Of a stretch of DNA of 64,000 nt, positions 8,302 through 16,731 are shown one piece after another; positions within the stretch are counted from its first letter, which is position 1, and the number at the start of each line of letters is the position of its first letter. Made by a program: the position numbers and the translations under genes. Origin of the DNA: SMWD01 sp964629475 (GTDB lineage: Bacteria > Pseudomonadota > Gammaproteobacteria > Steroidobacterales > GCA-2729495); contig CAZVQW010000003.1 in NCBI GenBank assembly GCA_964629475.1, positions 124,001 to 188,000 of the forward strand. Direction: 5' to 3'. The notes beneath the pieces were generated by a model. That model was not told the origin of the DNA. It saw only the letters and a list, made by a program, of their open reading frames with translations, and did no database searches.

Positions 8302-8337
8302 GCCTAACAGCCTCTTAATCAGAGGAAGCTGTTGTTC
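8302..8337 (-). other. Hairpin with GTTAGGC core at the ubiB/cassette junction
   Basis: On the minus strand AACAGCTTCCTCT-GATTA-AGAGGCTGTT forms a stem and runs into GTTAGGC (8314-8308), then ATCA and the 7726-8274 gene 34 bp on. It could be the ubiB terminator stem that served as insertion target, or a shrunken attC. No T-run follows the stem, so terminator activity is uncertain. Confidence 0.45.
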
Positions 8338-8346
8338 TCGGCTTAT

Positions 8347-9993
8347 TTACCTGTTTTGGTGCAGCGGTGGTTTTGGCCGTCCGAGGTAGAGAGCGATGAT
8401 GCCGACCAGGCCGACGGCCCAGCCAACCCATTCGGGCTTTGCGTCGAGGCCGATCAACAAGGCACCGGCTACAAGACCGGCTGCTCCTCCGATAACCTGA
8501 TACTGGCGGCGTTCCCGCCGGTGCATCGTCTGGCTATCGGGAATCGGCAGTTTGCCTTCGTTGGCGAGGACCTGATCGACGAGCCGGCGACCGACGGTCG
8601 GCAGGCGTTCGAGTATGTAACGGACCTCGGGCAGATCGCGCCAGACGCGCTCGGCCGTTGATTTCGGTCCGGTTTGTGCCGACATCCATTTCTTGAGTAC
8701 CGGCTGGCCGGTTTCCCACAGGTCGAGCTCGGGATACAACTCGCGCCCCAGCCCCTCGATTTGCACGAGGGTTTTTTGCAGCAGAAATAGCTGCGGTTGA
8801 ATTTCCATGTCGAAACGCCGTGCAACCTGAAACAGGTTGAGCAGCACATTGCCGAACGAGATATCTTTGAGCGGCTTGTTGAAGATCGGTTCGCAGACCG
8901 TACGAATTGCCGATTCGAGTTCATCGACGCGCGTGTCCCCCGGCACCCAGCCGGAATTCACATGTAACTGTGCGACGCGATGATAGTTGCGGTCGAAAAA
9001 GGCGAGAAAGTTCTCGGCCAGATAGCGCCGGTCGCTGTCTTCGAGTGTGCCGACGATGCCGAAGTCGACGGCGGCATAGCGCGGACTGTCCGGGTTGCTG
9101 ATTTCAACGAAGATGTTGCCCGGATGCATGTCGGCATGAAAAAAGTTGTCGCGAAAAACTTGTGTGAAGAAGATCTCGACACCGTTTGCAGCCAATTTCT
9201 TGAGGTTTGTGCCGGCTTGCCGCAGGGCTTCCATGTCGTTGATCGGAACGCCGTGGATGCGTTCCATGACCATGACCTGGGTTCGGCAATAGTCCCAGTA
9301 GACCTCCGGTACATAGATAAGCGATGAACCGTTGAAGTTGCGCCGCAGTTGCGCCGCGTTCGCAGCTTCGCGCATCAGGTTCAGTTCGTTCAGAACTGTG
9401 TTCTCGTATTCCCTGACGACCTCGATCGGGCGTAGCCGGCGGCCGTCTGGCCAATAACGCTGCGCCAGGTTAGCTATCAGATACAGGATCTCGATGTCGC
9501 GTTCGACGTCCTGCTGCACGTTGGGGCGCAGAATCTTGACGATGACCTCGAGACCCGTGTGCAGTTTTGCGACATGGACCTGGGCAATCGATGCGGCAGC
9601 CAGCGCCTCGGGATTGAATTCGGCGAATACTTCGTCGGCCGGCTGCCCAAAAGCATCCTGGATGGCCTGCAGCGCCAGCTCACCGGAAAACGGCGGTACC
9701 TGATCCTGCAGTTTTGCCAGCTCCGCGCCGATATCATCGGGCAGCAGGTCCTGGCGCGTCGATACCGACTGGCCGAATTTGACGTAGATCGGCCCGAGCT
9801 CTTCGAGCGCTTCGCGAATGCGCTGGCCGCGCGGGGCGGAAGATCGCTTGCGGCCCCAGTTGGCTGGCCACAGGAAAAAAATAAAGCGCAGCGGACGGAA
9901 CAGATGTGCCGATGTAATTAATTCGTCGAGACCATGGCGCACGAGCACACGCTGGATGGCGAGTAGCCGCAGGAACAGGCGCAGGTTCTTCAT
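8347..9993 (-). CDS. ubiB: UbiB, ATPase/kinase-like protein of ubiquinone synthesis
   Basis: ABC1/ADCK/UbiB atypical kinase needed for ubiquinone synthesis, thought to act on ring-intermediate handling at the inner membrane. 548 aa, as in E. coli. The KxGQ motif is at residues 72-75 (YVKFGQSVSTRQDLLPDD), the Ala-rich nucleotide loop at about 130 (ALAAASIAQVH), and the HADMHPGNIFV catalytic loop near 288 with AAVDFGIVG after it. Two C-terminal membrane helices (GAAGLVAGALLIGLD and WAVGLVGIIALYLG) anchor it. It overlaps ubiJ by 4 bp and ends the dapF-to-ubiB run. Confidence 0.96.
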   Translation of the reverse strand: MKNLRLFLRLLAIQRVLVRHGLDELITSAHLFRPLRFIFFLWPANWGRKRSSAPRGQRIREALEELGPIYVKFGQSVSTRQDLLPDDIGAELAKLQDQVPPFSGELALQAIQDAFGQPADEVFAEFNPEALAAASIAQVHVAKLHTGLEVIVKILRPNVQQDVERDIEILYLIANLAQRYWPDGRRLRPIEVVREYENTVLNELNLMREAANAAQLRRNFNGSSLIYVPEVYWDYCRTQVMVMERIHGVPINDMEALRQAGTNLKKLAANGVEIFFTQVFRDNFFHADMHPGNIFVEISNPDSPRYAAVDFGIVGTLEDSDRRYLAENFLAFFDRNYHRVAQLHVNSGWVPGDTRVDELESAIRTVCEPIFNKPLKDISFGNVLLNLFQVARRFDMEIQPQLFLLQKTLVQIEGLGRELYPELDLWETGQPVLKKWMSAQTGPKSTAERVWRDLPEVRYILERLPTVGRRLVDQVLANEGKLPIPDSQTMHRRERRQYQVIGGAAGLVAGALLIGLDAKPEWVGWAVGLVGIIALYLGRPKPPLHQNR

Positions 9994-10598
9994 GTCGACT
10001 GTTTCTCCGTCAGCCGACCGAGCCGGGCGTCAAGGCGTTCGACAGCGTTGACGAACTGATCGACCGCATCAAAATGTGTTTTGATTTCATTGCGTGTCGG
10101 CAGCTGCCCGGACTCTTCGTGCAGGTGGTCGCTGGTTCGTTCCGCTATACCTTCGGTAATGTCGGTGGCCCAATCGCGGGTCTCGTGAGCGAAGCTCGAC
10201 AATTGGGAGGCCAGTGAATCACCGAACCATTCCGCCAACACTTCTTCGAGGTCCGGGCGGGCGCAGAGCAATAGCTCCCGAAAGCGGTCGGCGATGTCGG
10301 TATCGCCAATGACTTCGACATGGCCTTCGCGGATCGGTGCGTGTCTGTCGATGAACATCAGTCGATTGAGTTCGATGACGGTGCCGGAAATCTCGGCATC
10401 GGCCTGTCGTTGTGAATCGGCAGACACATCGACCATGCCGTCATTGGCCGAAATCAGGATTGGCAACGGTAATGGTCTGGCGACGATGCGCAATGACCGC
10501 CCGTCCAGGGCATCACAAAGATCCTGTGCGTTTTCGTTGTCGTCGATGCCGCGATTGACGATCGACGCGGCGGGGCTGAGCAGCAGTTCAAAAAGCAA
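9990..10598 (-). CDS. ubiJ: UbiJ, SCP2-domain ubiquinone accessory factor
   Basis: Lipid-binding SCP2-type scaffold of the soluble Ubi metabolon, needed for aerobic ubiquinone synthesis. The match is by position (ubiE-ubiJ-ubiB) and by pattern: LLFELLLSPAASIVNRGI at the N-terminus, a central SCP2 beta-sheet (SLRIVARPLPLPILIS...AEISGTVIELNRLM...REGHVEVIGDTDIADRFRELL) and an amphipathic C-terminal helix ending RLDARLGRLTEKQ. I prefer TTG 10598 as start, 13 bp after the ubiE stop with AGGG upstream. An ATG at 10649 in the same frame would overlap ubiE by 38 bp and add 17 unconserved residues. Confidence 0.85.
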   Translation of the reverse strand: MLFELLLSPAASIVNRGIDDNENAQDLCDALDGRSLRIVARPLPLPILISANDGMVDVSADSQRQADAEISGTVIELNRLMFIDRHAPIREGHVEVIGDTDIADRFRELLLCARPDLEEVLAEWFGDSLASQLSSFAHETRDWATDITEGIAERTSDHLHEESGQLPTRNEIKTHFDAVDQFVNAVERLDARLGRLTEKQST

Positions 10599-10611
10599 GA
10601 TGTTTTCAACC

Positions 10612-11364
10612 CTAGTATTTGTATCCGATGTGCAGCGCGACGATGCCACCTGCCAGGTTGAAATAGCGACTGTCTTCGAGGCCCGCCCCGGTCATCATGT
10701 CCAGTAATGTTTTCTGGTCGGGATGCATGCGGATCGATTCGGCCAGGTACTGATAACTTGCCTCGTCCTTTGCAACCATACGGCCCAGTGTCGGCAGCAC
10801 CCTGAACAGGTGGAATTCGTAGAGCGGTTCGAGAAATTCCAGCGCCGGCCTGGAAAATTCCAGTATCAGCAGTCGGCCTCCGGGCTTGAGCACGCGTCGC
10901 ATCGAGGCCAGTGCTGCATCCTTGTCGGTGACGTTACGCAGGCCGAAGGCGATCGTGACGCAATGAAACGTGTCGTCGGCAAACGGCAGGCATTCGGCAT
11001 TGGCCTGGGCGAGTGTGACGTTGCCGACGATGGCGTCGTTGACCAGCCGCCGGCGGCCGCAGTCGAGCATCGCGGCGTTGATATCGGTCAGGCAGACCAG
11101 CCCGGATGCACCGACCTGGCGGCTCATGCCCGCGGTCAGATCCGCCGTGCCGCCGGCAACATCGAGTGCCCGGTCACCCGGACGCAGGCCGGTCTTGGTC
11201 AGCGTGAAGCGCTTCCAGAGCCGGTGCAGGCCCCCCGACATCAGGTCATTCATCAGGTCGTAGTTTTGTGCGACCGAGTCGAATACGTCACGGACGCGAC
11301 CGGCCTTTTCGCCGGTCGGAACTTCCTGGTAGCCGAAATGGGTTGTGGGGGTGTCGGGGGTCAT
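10612..11364 (-). CDS. ubiE: Demethylmenaquinone/2-methoxy-6-polyprenyl-benzoquinol methyltransferase
   Basis: SAM-dependent C-methyltransferase of ubiquinone (and menaquinone) synthesis. 250 aa. The family start THFGYQEVPTGEKAGRVRDVFDSVAQNYDLMNDLMS is intact, followed by the SAM loop ALDVAGGTADLTAG (residues about 69-82), NAECLPFADDTFHCVTIAFGLRNV and LKPGGRLLILEFS. The C-terminal GGIVALHIGYKY is the UbiE signature ending. It is 27 bp downstream of hslU on the same strand. Confidence 0.97.
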   Translation of the reverse strand: MTPDTPTTHFGYQEVPTGEKAGRVRDVFDSVAQNYDLMNDLMSGGLHRLWKRFTLTKTGLRPGDRALDVAGGTADLTAGMSRQVGASGLVCLTDINAAMLDCGRRRLVNDAIVGNVTLAQANAECLPFADDTFHCVTIAFGLRNVTDKDAALASMRRVLKPGGRLLILEFSRPALEFLEPLYEFHLFRVLPTLGRMVAKDEASYQYLAESIRMHPDQKTLLDMMTGAGLEDSRYFNLAGGIVALHIGYKY

Positions 11365-11391
11365 GGGAGCCGCATTATATCGGAGCTGCTC

Positions 11392-12711
<1,320 letters not shown>

Positions 12712-12716
12712 GTAAG

Positions 12717-13256
12717 TCACTCCGCCTCGAGAGTCTCGAGGACGATATTGTCGTTGGTATAAACGCAGATCGATGCGGCGATTTCGAGTGCTTTGCGCAC
12801 GACGGTTTCGGCATCGAGGTCAGTGTTCTCGAGTAGTGCACGGGCTGCGGATTGCGCGAACGGACCGCCGGAGCCGATGGCCATCAGGTCGTCTTCGGGT
12901 TCGATGACGTCGCCGTTGCCGGACACGACCAGGGATGCTTCCTTGTCCGCAACGACCAGCAGTGCCTCGAGGCGTCGCAGGCGCCGGTCGGTACGCCAGT
13001 CTTTGGCCAGTTCAATCGCGGCACGGGTCAGGTTGCCGTATTGCTCCAGTTTGCCCTCGAACAGTTCGAATAACGTAAATGCATCGGCCGTACCGCCGGC
13101 AAACCCGGCGATGACGCGCCCGTTGGCCAGGCGCCGAACCTTGCGGGCATTGCCCTTCATGATGGTATTGCCCATGCTGACCTGGCCGTCGCCACCGATG
13201 GCAACGATGCCGTTGCGTCTGACCGACACGATGGTCGTGCCTCTGAATTGTTCCAT
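12717..13256 (-). CDS. hslV: ATP-dependent protease peptidase subunit HslV
   Basis: Proteasome-like threonine peptidase, dodecamer, partner of HslU. 179 aa. The catalytic Thr follows MEQFRG in GTTIVSVRRNG, so a short propeptide is removed by self-processing. Lys in KVRRL, the IAGFAGGTADAFTLFE strand and IGSGGPFAQSAARALL are conserved. It is 5 bp upstream of hslU, as expected for subunits made together. A 74-bp inverted repeat occupies the interval between it and xerC upstream. Confidence 0.97.
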   Translation of the reverse strand: MEQFRGTTIVSVRRNGIVAIGGDGQVSMGNTIMKGNARKVRRLANGRVIAGFAGGTADAFTLFELFEGKLEQYGNLTRAAIELAKDWRTDRRLRRLEALLVVADKEASLVVSGNGDVIEPEDDLMAIGSGGPFAQSAARALLENTDLDAETVVRKALEIAASICVYTNDNIVLETLEAE

Positions 13257-13271
13257 GCTGTATTCCTTGCC

Positions 13272-13368
13272 CTAATTCCGGGGACAGTGCCCTAATTCCG
13301 GGGACAGTTTACTTATTTGCTCCTCCGGATTTCCGGAGGAGCAAATAAGTAAACTGTCCCCGGAATTC
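13272..13368. repeat. Long palindrome with a direct-repeat tail between xerC and hslV
   Basis: Positions 13295-13330 and 13333-13368 are perfect 36-bp inverted repeats with a two-base loop; the arm reads AATTCCGGGGACAGTTTACT and continues TATTTGCTCCTCCGGA. A partial extra copy, CCCTAATTCCGGGGACAGT, precedes it at 13272-13290. There is no T-run on either side. The CCGGGGACAGTTTACTTATT motif resembles repeats I have seen beside REP-associated tyrosine transposases, but no such gene is nearby. Confidence 0.85.
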
Positions 13369-13373
13369 AATCG

Positions 13374-14297
13374 CTATTTTTCTTTGCGCCGCGCGCGCGG
13401 ATGCGCCTTATCGTATATCTGGGCAAGATGCTGAAAATCAAGGTGGGTGTAGATTTGAGTTGTGCTGATGTCGGCATGACCGAGCAGTTCCTGGACGCCG
13501 CGCAGATCCTGGCTGGACTCGAGCAGGTGGGTTGCGAAGCTGTGGCGGAACAGGTGCGGGTACACCCGCTGCGGGATGCCGGCCTGCCGGGCCCAGTGTT
13601 TGACCCGGCTTTCGACCGTGCGCGGGCTGATACGCCGGCCGCGCACGCCGACGAACAGAGCGGTCTCATCCTGATCAGCGAGAACGGCGCGCACCTGTTT
13701 CCAGTCCTGTAAAGCGTCACATGCCTTGCTACCGATCGGGACCAGACGGTCTTTGCTGCCTTTGCCGGTCACGCGCACGACATTGTCACCGAGATCGACG
13801 TCAGCGGGGTCCAGGCCGACAAGTTCGGCGAGTCGCAGCCCGGATGAATAGAGTAACTCGAGCATGGCGCGGTCGCGCCGGGTGACCGGATCGTCGCCGC
13901 GGATGTCGAGCAGGCGGCCCATCTGTTCGATGTCGAGCGTGTTGGGCAGCTTGCGGGCTGCTTTCGGCGCCGAAACATCGGCGGCCGGATTCTGCGTCGG
14001 CACATTGCCGTCGAGTGCGTCGCCCTCGCGAATCAGGTAGTTCATGAAACTGCGTACACCGGACAGGCGGCGCTGGACGCTACGGGGACTTAATCCCTTG
14101 GCATGACTCTGTGCCGCGAATCGGCGCAGGTCGTGGATACTCAGATCCTTCCAGCGCTCGACACCGGTTTTGTCACAGAAGTCACGGCAGCAGACCAGAT
14201 CGCGACGATAGCTTTTTGTCGTGTGCACAGACAGGCGCCGTTCAAGCTCGAGATGCTGGAGGAATTGCTCGACGAGCTGCCACTGTTGGTCGTGCAT
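13374..14297 (-). CDS. xerC: Tyrosine recombinase XerC
   Basis: Site-specific recombinase that, with XerD, resolves chromosome dimers at dif. 307 aa with an N-terminal core-binding domain (residues 1-105, FLQHLELERRLSVHTTKSYRRDL) and a catalytic domain. All six catalytic residues are visible: Arg154 (SGLRLAEL), Lys179 (GKGSKDR), His248 and Arg251 (HLFRHSFATH), His274 (LLGHADISTT) and Tyr283 (QIYTH). It follows DUF484, the usual gammaproteobacterial order dapF-DUF484-xerC. This context identifies the host recombinase rather than a mobile-element integrase. Confidence 0.95.
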   Translation of the reverse strand: MHDQQWQLVEQFLQHLELERRLSVHTTKSYRRDLVCCRDFCDKTGVERWKDLSIHDLRRFAAQSHAKGLSPRSVQRRLSGVRSFMNYLIREGDALDGNVPTQNPAADVSAPKAARKLPNTLDIEQMGRLLDIRGDDPVTRRDRAMLELLYSSGLRLAELVGLDPADVDLGDNVVRVTGKGSKDRLVPIGSKACDALQDWKQVRAVLADQDETALFVGVRGRRISPRTVESRVKHWARQAGIPQRVYPHLFRHSFATHLLESSQDLRGVQELLGHADISTTQIYTHLDFQHLAQIYDKAHPRARRKEK

Positions 14298-14314
14298 GAT
14301 GGGGTCTGATTATT

Positions 14315-14335
14315 AATTGGTGTCAGACACCAATT
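14315..14335. repeat. Short inverted repeat upstream of xerC
   Basis: AATTGGTGT-CAG-ACACCAATT is a 9-bp perfect inverted repeat with a three-base loop in the DUF484-xerC spacer, next to GGGGTCTGAT. It belongs to the same loose group of GTCTGA/AATTGG repeats as those at 6144 and 6652. Confidence 0.6.
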
Positions 14336-14351
14336 TCTACCGGGATCCGGC

Positions 14352-15050
14352 CTACCTCGTCAGGGCCGCGGCGACCAGTTCTCCGATCCGGGTCAGGAAA
14401 TCGATACTCTTGCCCGGGTGAAAATGATCCGGGTCGCGGCAGCCTATGGCCAGGAAGCCGACTTCGCATTGCTCACCGAGCGGGATCAGTGCGACGGAGC
14501 CGACTTCGACGTCCTGGGCGCCGAACAGGAAGGTGCGCTGTGTATCACGCATGGTGCCGCAGCGGGCCTGGCCGGCTTGCAGGAATGTCTTGAACGGTCC
14601 GATTGACGGATCATCGCGGTTGATTTGCCGCAGAAACGGGCCGTCATCGTTATCGGCAGCGTCTTCGTCGAACAGCACGAGGACCGGGCGATCCGCATTG
14701 AATGTCGTGCGCAATTGTTCTTCGATCGTCGCGATGACTGCGTCGCGTTTGCCCGCGCGCATCAGCAGTATTGCCAGCGCCTGGATCTTGTTTGCAATCT
14801 CGTCATTGCTCTGTGCGACCTGCATGAAGTCACGCAATTTTGCTTCAATCTGTACGTTGCGGCCACGGAGCACGGATACCTGTCGCTCGATCAACGAAAT
14901 AGCTGCGCCACCGGTGCTATGCGGCAGCTGCAGGTCAGCGAGCAGTTCGCTGTTGCGCGTAAAGAAATCAGGATTCGCCTGCAGGTACTCTGCAATGGCT
15001 TCATCGTTGTGTTCGACTGGCGTGGATTCCGCCTGTTCGACAGTGTTCAT
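14352..15050 (-). CDS. DUF484 family protein (GAF-like)
   Basis: A 232-aa protein of the DUF484 (YigA) family. The N-terminus EAIAEYLQANPDFFTRNSELLADLQLPH and SLIERQVSVLRGRNVQIEAKL are the family hallmark; residues about 90-230 form a GAF-like domain (FNADRPVLVLFDED...VEVGSVALIPLG...VGFLAIGCRDPDHFHPGKSIDFL). It sits between dapF (4-bp overlap) and xerC as in Pseudomonas and E. coli. Its biochemical role is unknown. Confidence 0.92.
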   Translation of the reverse strand: MNTVEQAESTPVEHNDEAIAEYLQANPDFFTRNSELLADLQLPHSTGGAAISLIERQVSVLRGRNVQIEAKLRDFMQVAQSNDEIANKIQALAILLMRAGKRDAVIATIEEQLRTTFNADRPVLVLFDEDAADNDDGPFLRQINRDDPSIGPFKTFLQAGQARCGTMRDTQRTFLFGAQDVEVGSVALIPLGEQCEVGFLAIGCRDPDHFHPGKSIDFLTRIGELVAAALTR

Positions 15051-15868
15051 ATATTAACCGTACCTTCGAAAACGGTTACCGCCTCTCCGGTTAACCAGAC
15101 TGGCGATCCCAAGCCATCCCACCGCACGGTTGCGCGTCCACCGGGAAGTTCGACTTCGACGACGGAATTGAGCGCACCGTCACTCTGACCGACAACAACT
15201 GCTGCACAGGCACCGGTCCCGCAAGCCTGTGTCTCCCCGACGCCGCGTTCGAAAACCCGTAATCGTATGCGGTCAGCAGAGACAACCTGCATGAAGCCGA
15301 TGTTAGCATGGTTTGGAAATCTCGCGTGGGCTTCGAGCAGCGGGCCGAGCGTGGCGACCGGCGCTGTGTCGATATCGTCGACCTGGATGACGCCATGGGG
15401 GTTGCCGATCGATACGACATGGATCGCGACGTGTTGATCTCCGGCATCGATCGGGTAGGGTGGTTTGGCGGTCTCGGTACGAAATGGCAAAGATTCGGGT
15501 CGAAAGTCGGGTTCACCGAGTTCAACCGATACATCGCCATTGTCTTCAAGACGGGCACGTGACAGGCCGCCCGGATGTTCGAGCACCAGTTCCCGGCTGT
15601 CTGTCTCTGCACCGATGAAGCGCGCAATACAGCGGGCACCGTTGCCGCACTGCTCGGCCTCACCGCCATCGGCATTAAAAATCCGGTAAAACACGTCGCC
15701 GGTGTCTGTTTGCGGCGGTTGCAGCCACAGTAACTGATCAAATCCAATACCCGTCCGGCGATTGCCGAGGCGGCGAATTGTCTCGGCTGGCAGCAACGCC
15801 TCATCCTGCGTACGAATGACGACGAAGTCATTGCCAAGGCCATGCATTTTGGTGAATGAGATGCGCAT
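15047..15868 (-). CDS. dapF: Diaminopimelate epimerase
   Basis: Converts LL- to meso-diaminopimelate for lysine and peptidoglycan synthesis. 273 aa in two mirror domains. The two catalytic cysteines are Cys74 (EQCGNGARC) and Cys216 (TQACGTGAC). FTKMHGLGNDFVVI at the start and VSIGNPHGVI near 155 are conserved. It heads the - strand run dapF to ubiB. Upstream, its start is 129 bp from the divergent parA-like gene. lysA, often upstream, is not present. Confidence 0.97.
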   Translation of the reverse strand: MRISFTKMHGLGNDFVVIRTQDEALLPAETIRRLGNRRTGIGFDQLLWLQPPQTDTGDVFYRIFNADGGEAEQCGNGARCIARFIGAETDSRELVLEHPGGLSRARLEDNGDVSVELGEPDFRPESLPFRTETAKPPYPIDAGDQHVAIHVVSIGNPHGVIQVDDIDTAPVATLGPLLEAHARFPNHANIGFMQVVSADRIRLRVFERGVGETQACGTGACAAVVVGQSDGALNSVVEVELPGGRATVRWDGLGSPVWLTGEAVTVFEGTVNI

Positions 15869-15996
15869 CAGGGTGTGCCGGTCGACAGATTATGGATTCA
15901 GCGATTATATCGCCGCTACGTATTTTAGCTGCTTGTCTTTTGTTAAATGAGGCGCTAAGTTTACCGCCTTCATTTATGGGGCAAAGGACAACAAAA

Positions 15997-16635
15997 ATGC
16001 GTCACATTATGGTCTTGAATTCCAAGGGCGGCTGCGGCAAGAGTACGATAGCGACCAATCTGGCCAGCTACTACGCGACCGAGGGAAAAAGCGTGGCCCT
16101 GGTCGACTATGATCCGCAGGCTTCCAGCCTGGACTGGTTGGCCAGACGTCCGGACAGCCGGGACGAGATCGTGGCTATCAACGGCGCAAAGGACGGCTTG
16201 ACCCATTTACCGCGGAATGCCGACATCGTTATTGAGGATGCCCCGGCACGCTCGCATGGTGCCGAATTGACGAATTTGGTGCGCCATGCCGATACGTTGA
16301 TCGTACCGGTTCTGCCATCGACAATAGATATGCAGGCATCGACGAAGTTTCTTGAAGAGCTGGCGAAGGTCGGCAAAGTCAAGCGCAAGCAGGTCAAGGT
16401 TGCCGTCGTTGCGAACCGGGTTCGTGAATACACGATTATTTTCGAGCAGCTCGATGAGTATCTCGAGGGCCTGAAGATCCCTTATGTTGCGTCGTTTCGA
16501 GAGGCGCAGAATTATATTCGGGCGTATGTGCGGGGGCTTGGGATCTTTGAATTGCCGGAGTATCTGGCCTGGCCGGATCTGGAGCAATGGGATCCACTCA
16601 TCAAATGGCTGAATAGCAAGCGTTCACGGCCTTGA
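15997..16635 (+). CDS. Orphan ParA-family ATPase
   Basis: A 212-aa P-loop ATPase of the MinD/ParA superfamily. The deviant Walker A is KGGCGKST at residues 10-17 (signature Lys10), with VDYDPQASSLDWLARR as the switch region and VIEDAPARSHGAELT as the Walker B-like strand. The start is ATG 15997 with AAGGA 10 bases upstream; the frame remains open to 15856 but those residues are not family-like. There is no parB or parS-like gene beside it, so it is not the chromosomal parAB pair. It may position some other cargo; the target is unknown. Confidence 0.85.
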   Translation: MRHIMVLNSKGGCGKSTIATNLASYYATEGKSVALVDYDPQASSLDWLARRPDSRDEIVAINGAKDGLTHLPRNADIVIEDAPARSHGAELTNLVRHADTLIVPVLPSTIDMQASTKFLEELAKVGKVKRKQVKVAVVANRVREYTIIFEQLDEYLEGLKIPYVASFREAQNYIRAYVRGLGIFELPEYLAWPDLEQWDPLIKWLNSKRSRP

Positions 16636-16649
16636 GTTAGGCTCATTTT

Positions 16650-16716
16650 GTGGGAGCGGCTTTAGCCGCGATTGGCCTGAAGTTTGTGTACCTATCGCGG
16701 CTAAAGCCGCTCCCAC
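16650..16716. repeat. REP-like inverted pair, copy 2
   Basis: GTGGGAGCGGCTTTAGCCGC (extending through GAT, 16650-16672) is matched by its exact complement at 16694-16716, separated by 21 bp. Each arm contains the palindrome GCGGCTTTAGCCGC. It lies between the convergent parA-like gene and hemY. The form is that of a BIME-type REP doublet, and a single unit recurs at 7 and 33436. Confidence 0.9.
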
Positions 16717-16731
16717 AACAAACTTGTCGAC

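Noticed and set aside
8980..9921. Plus-strand frames over ubiB
   Set aside because: They are the complement of a clear UbiB coding sequence and show no independent motif.
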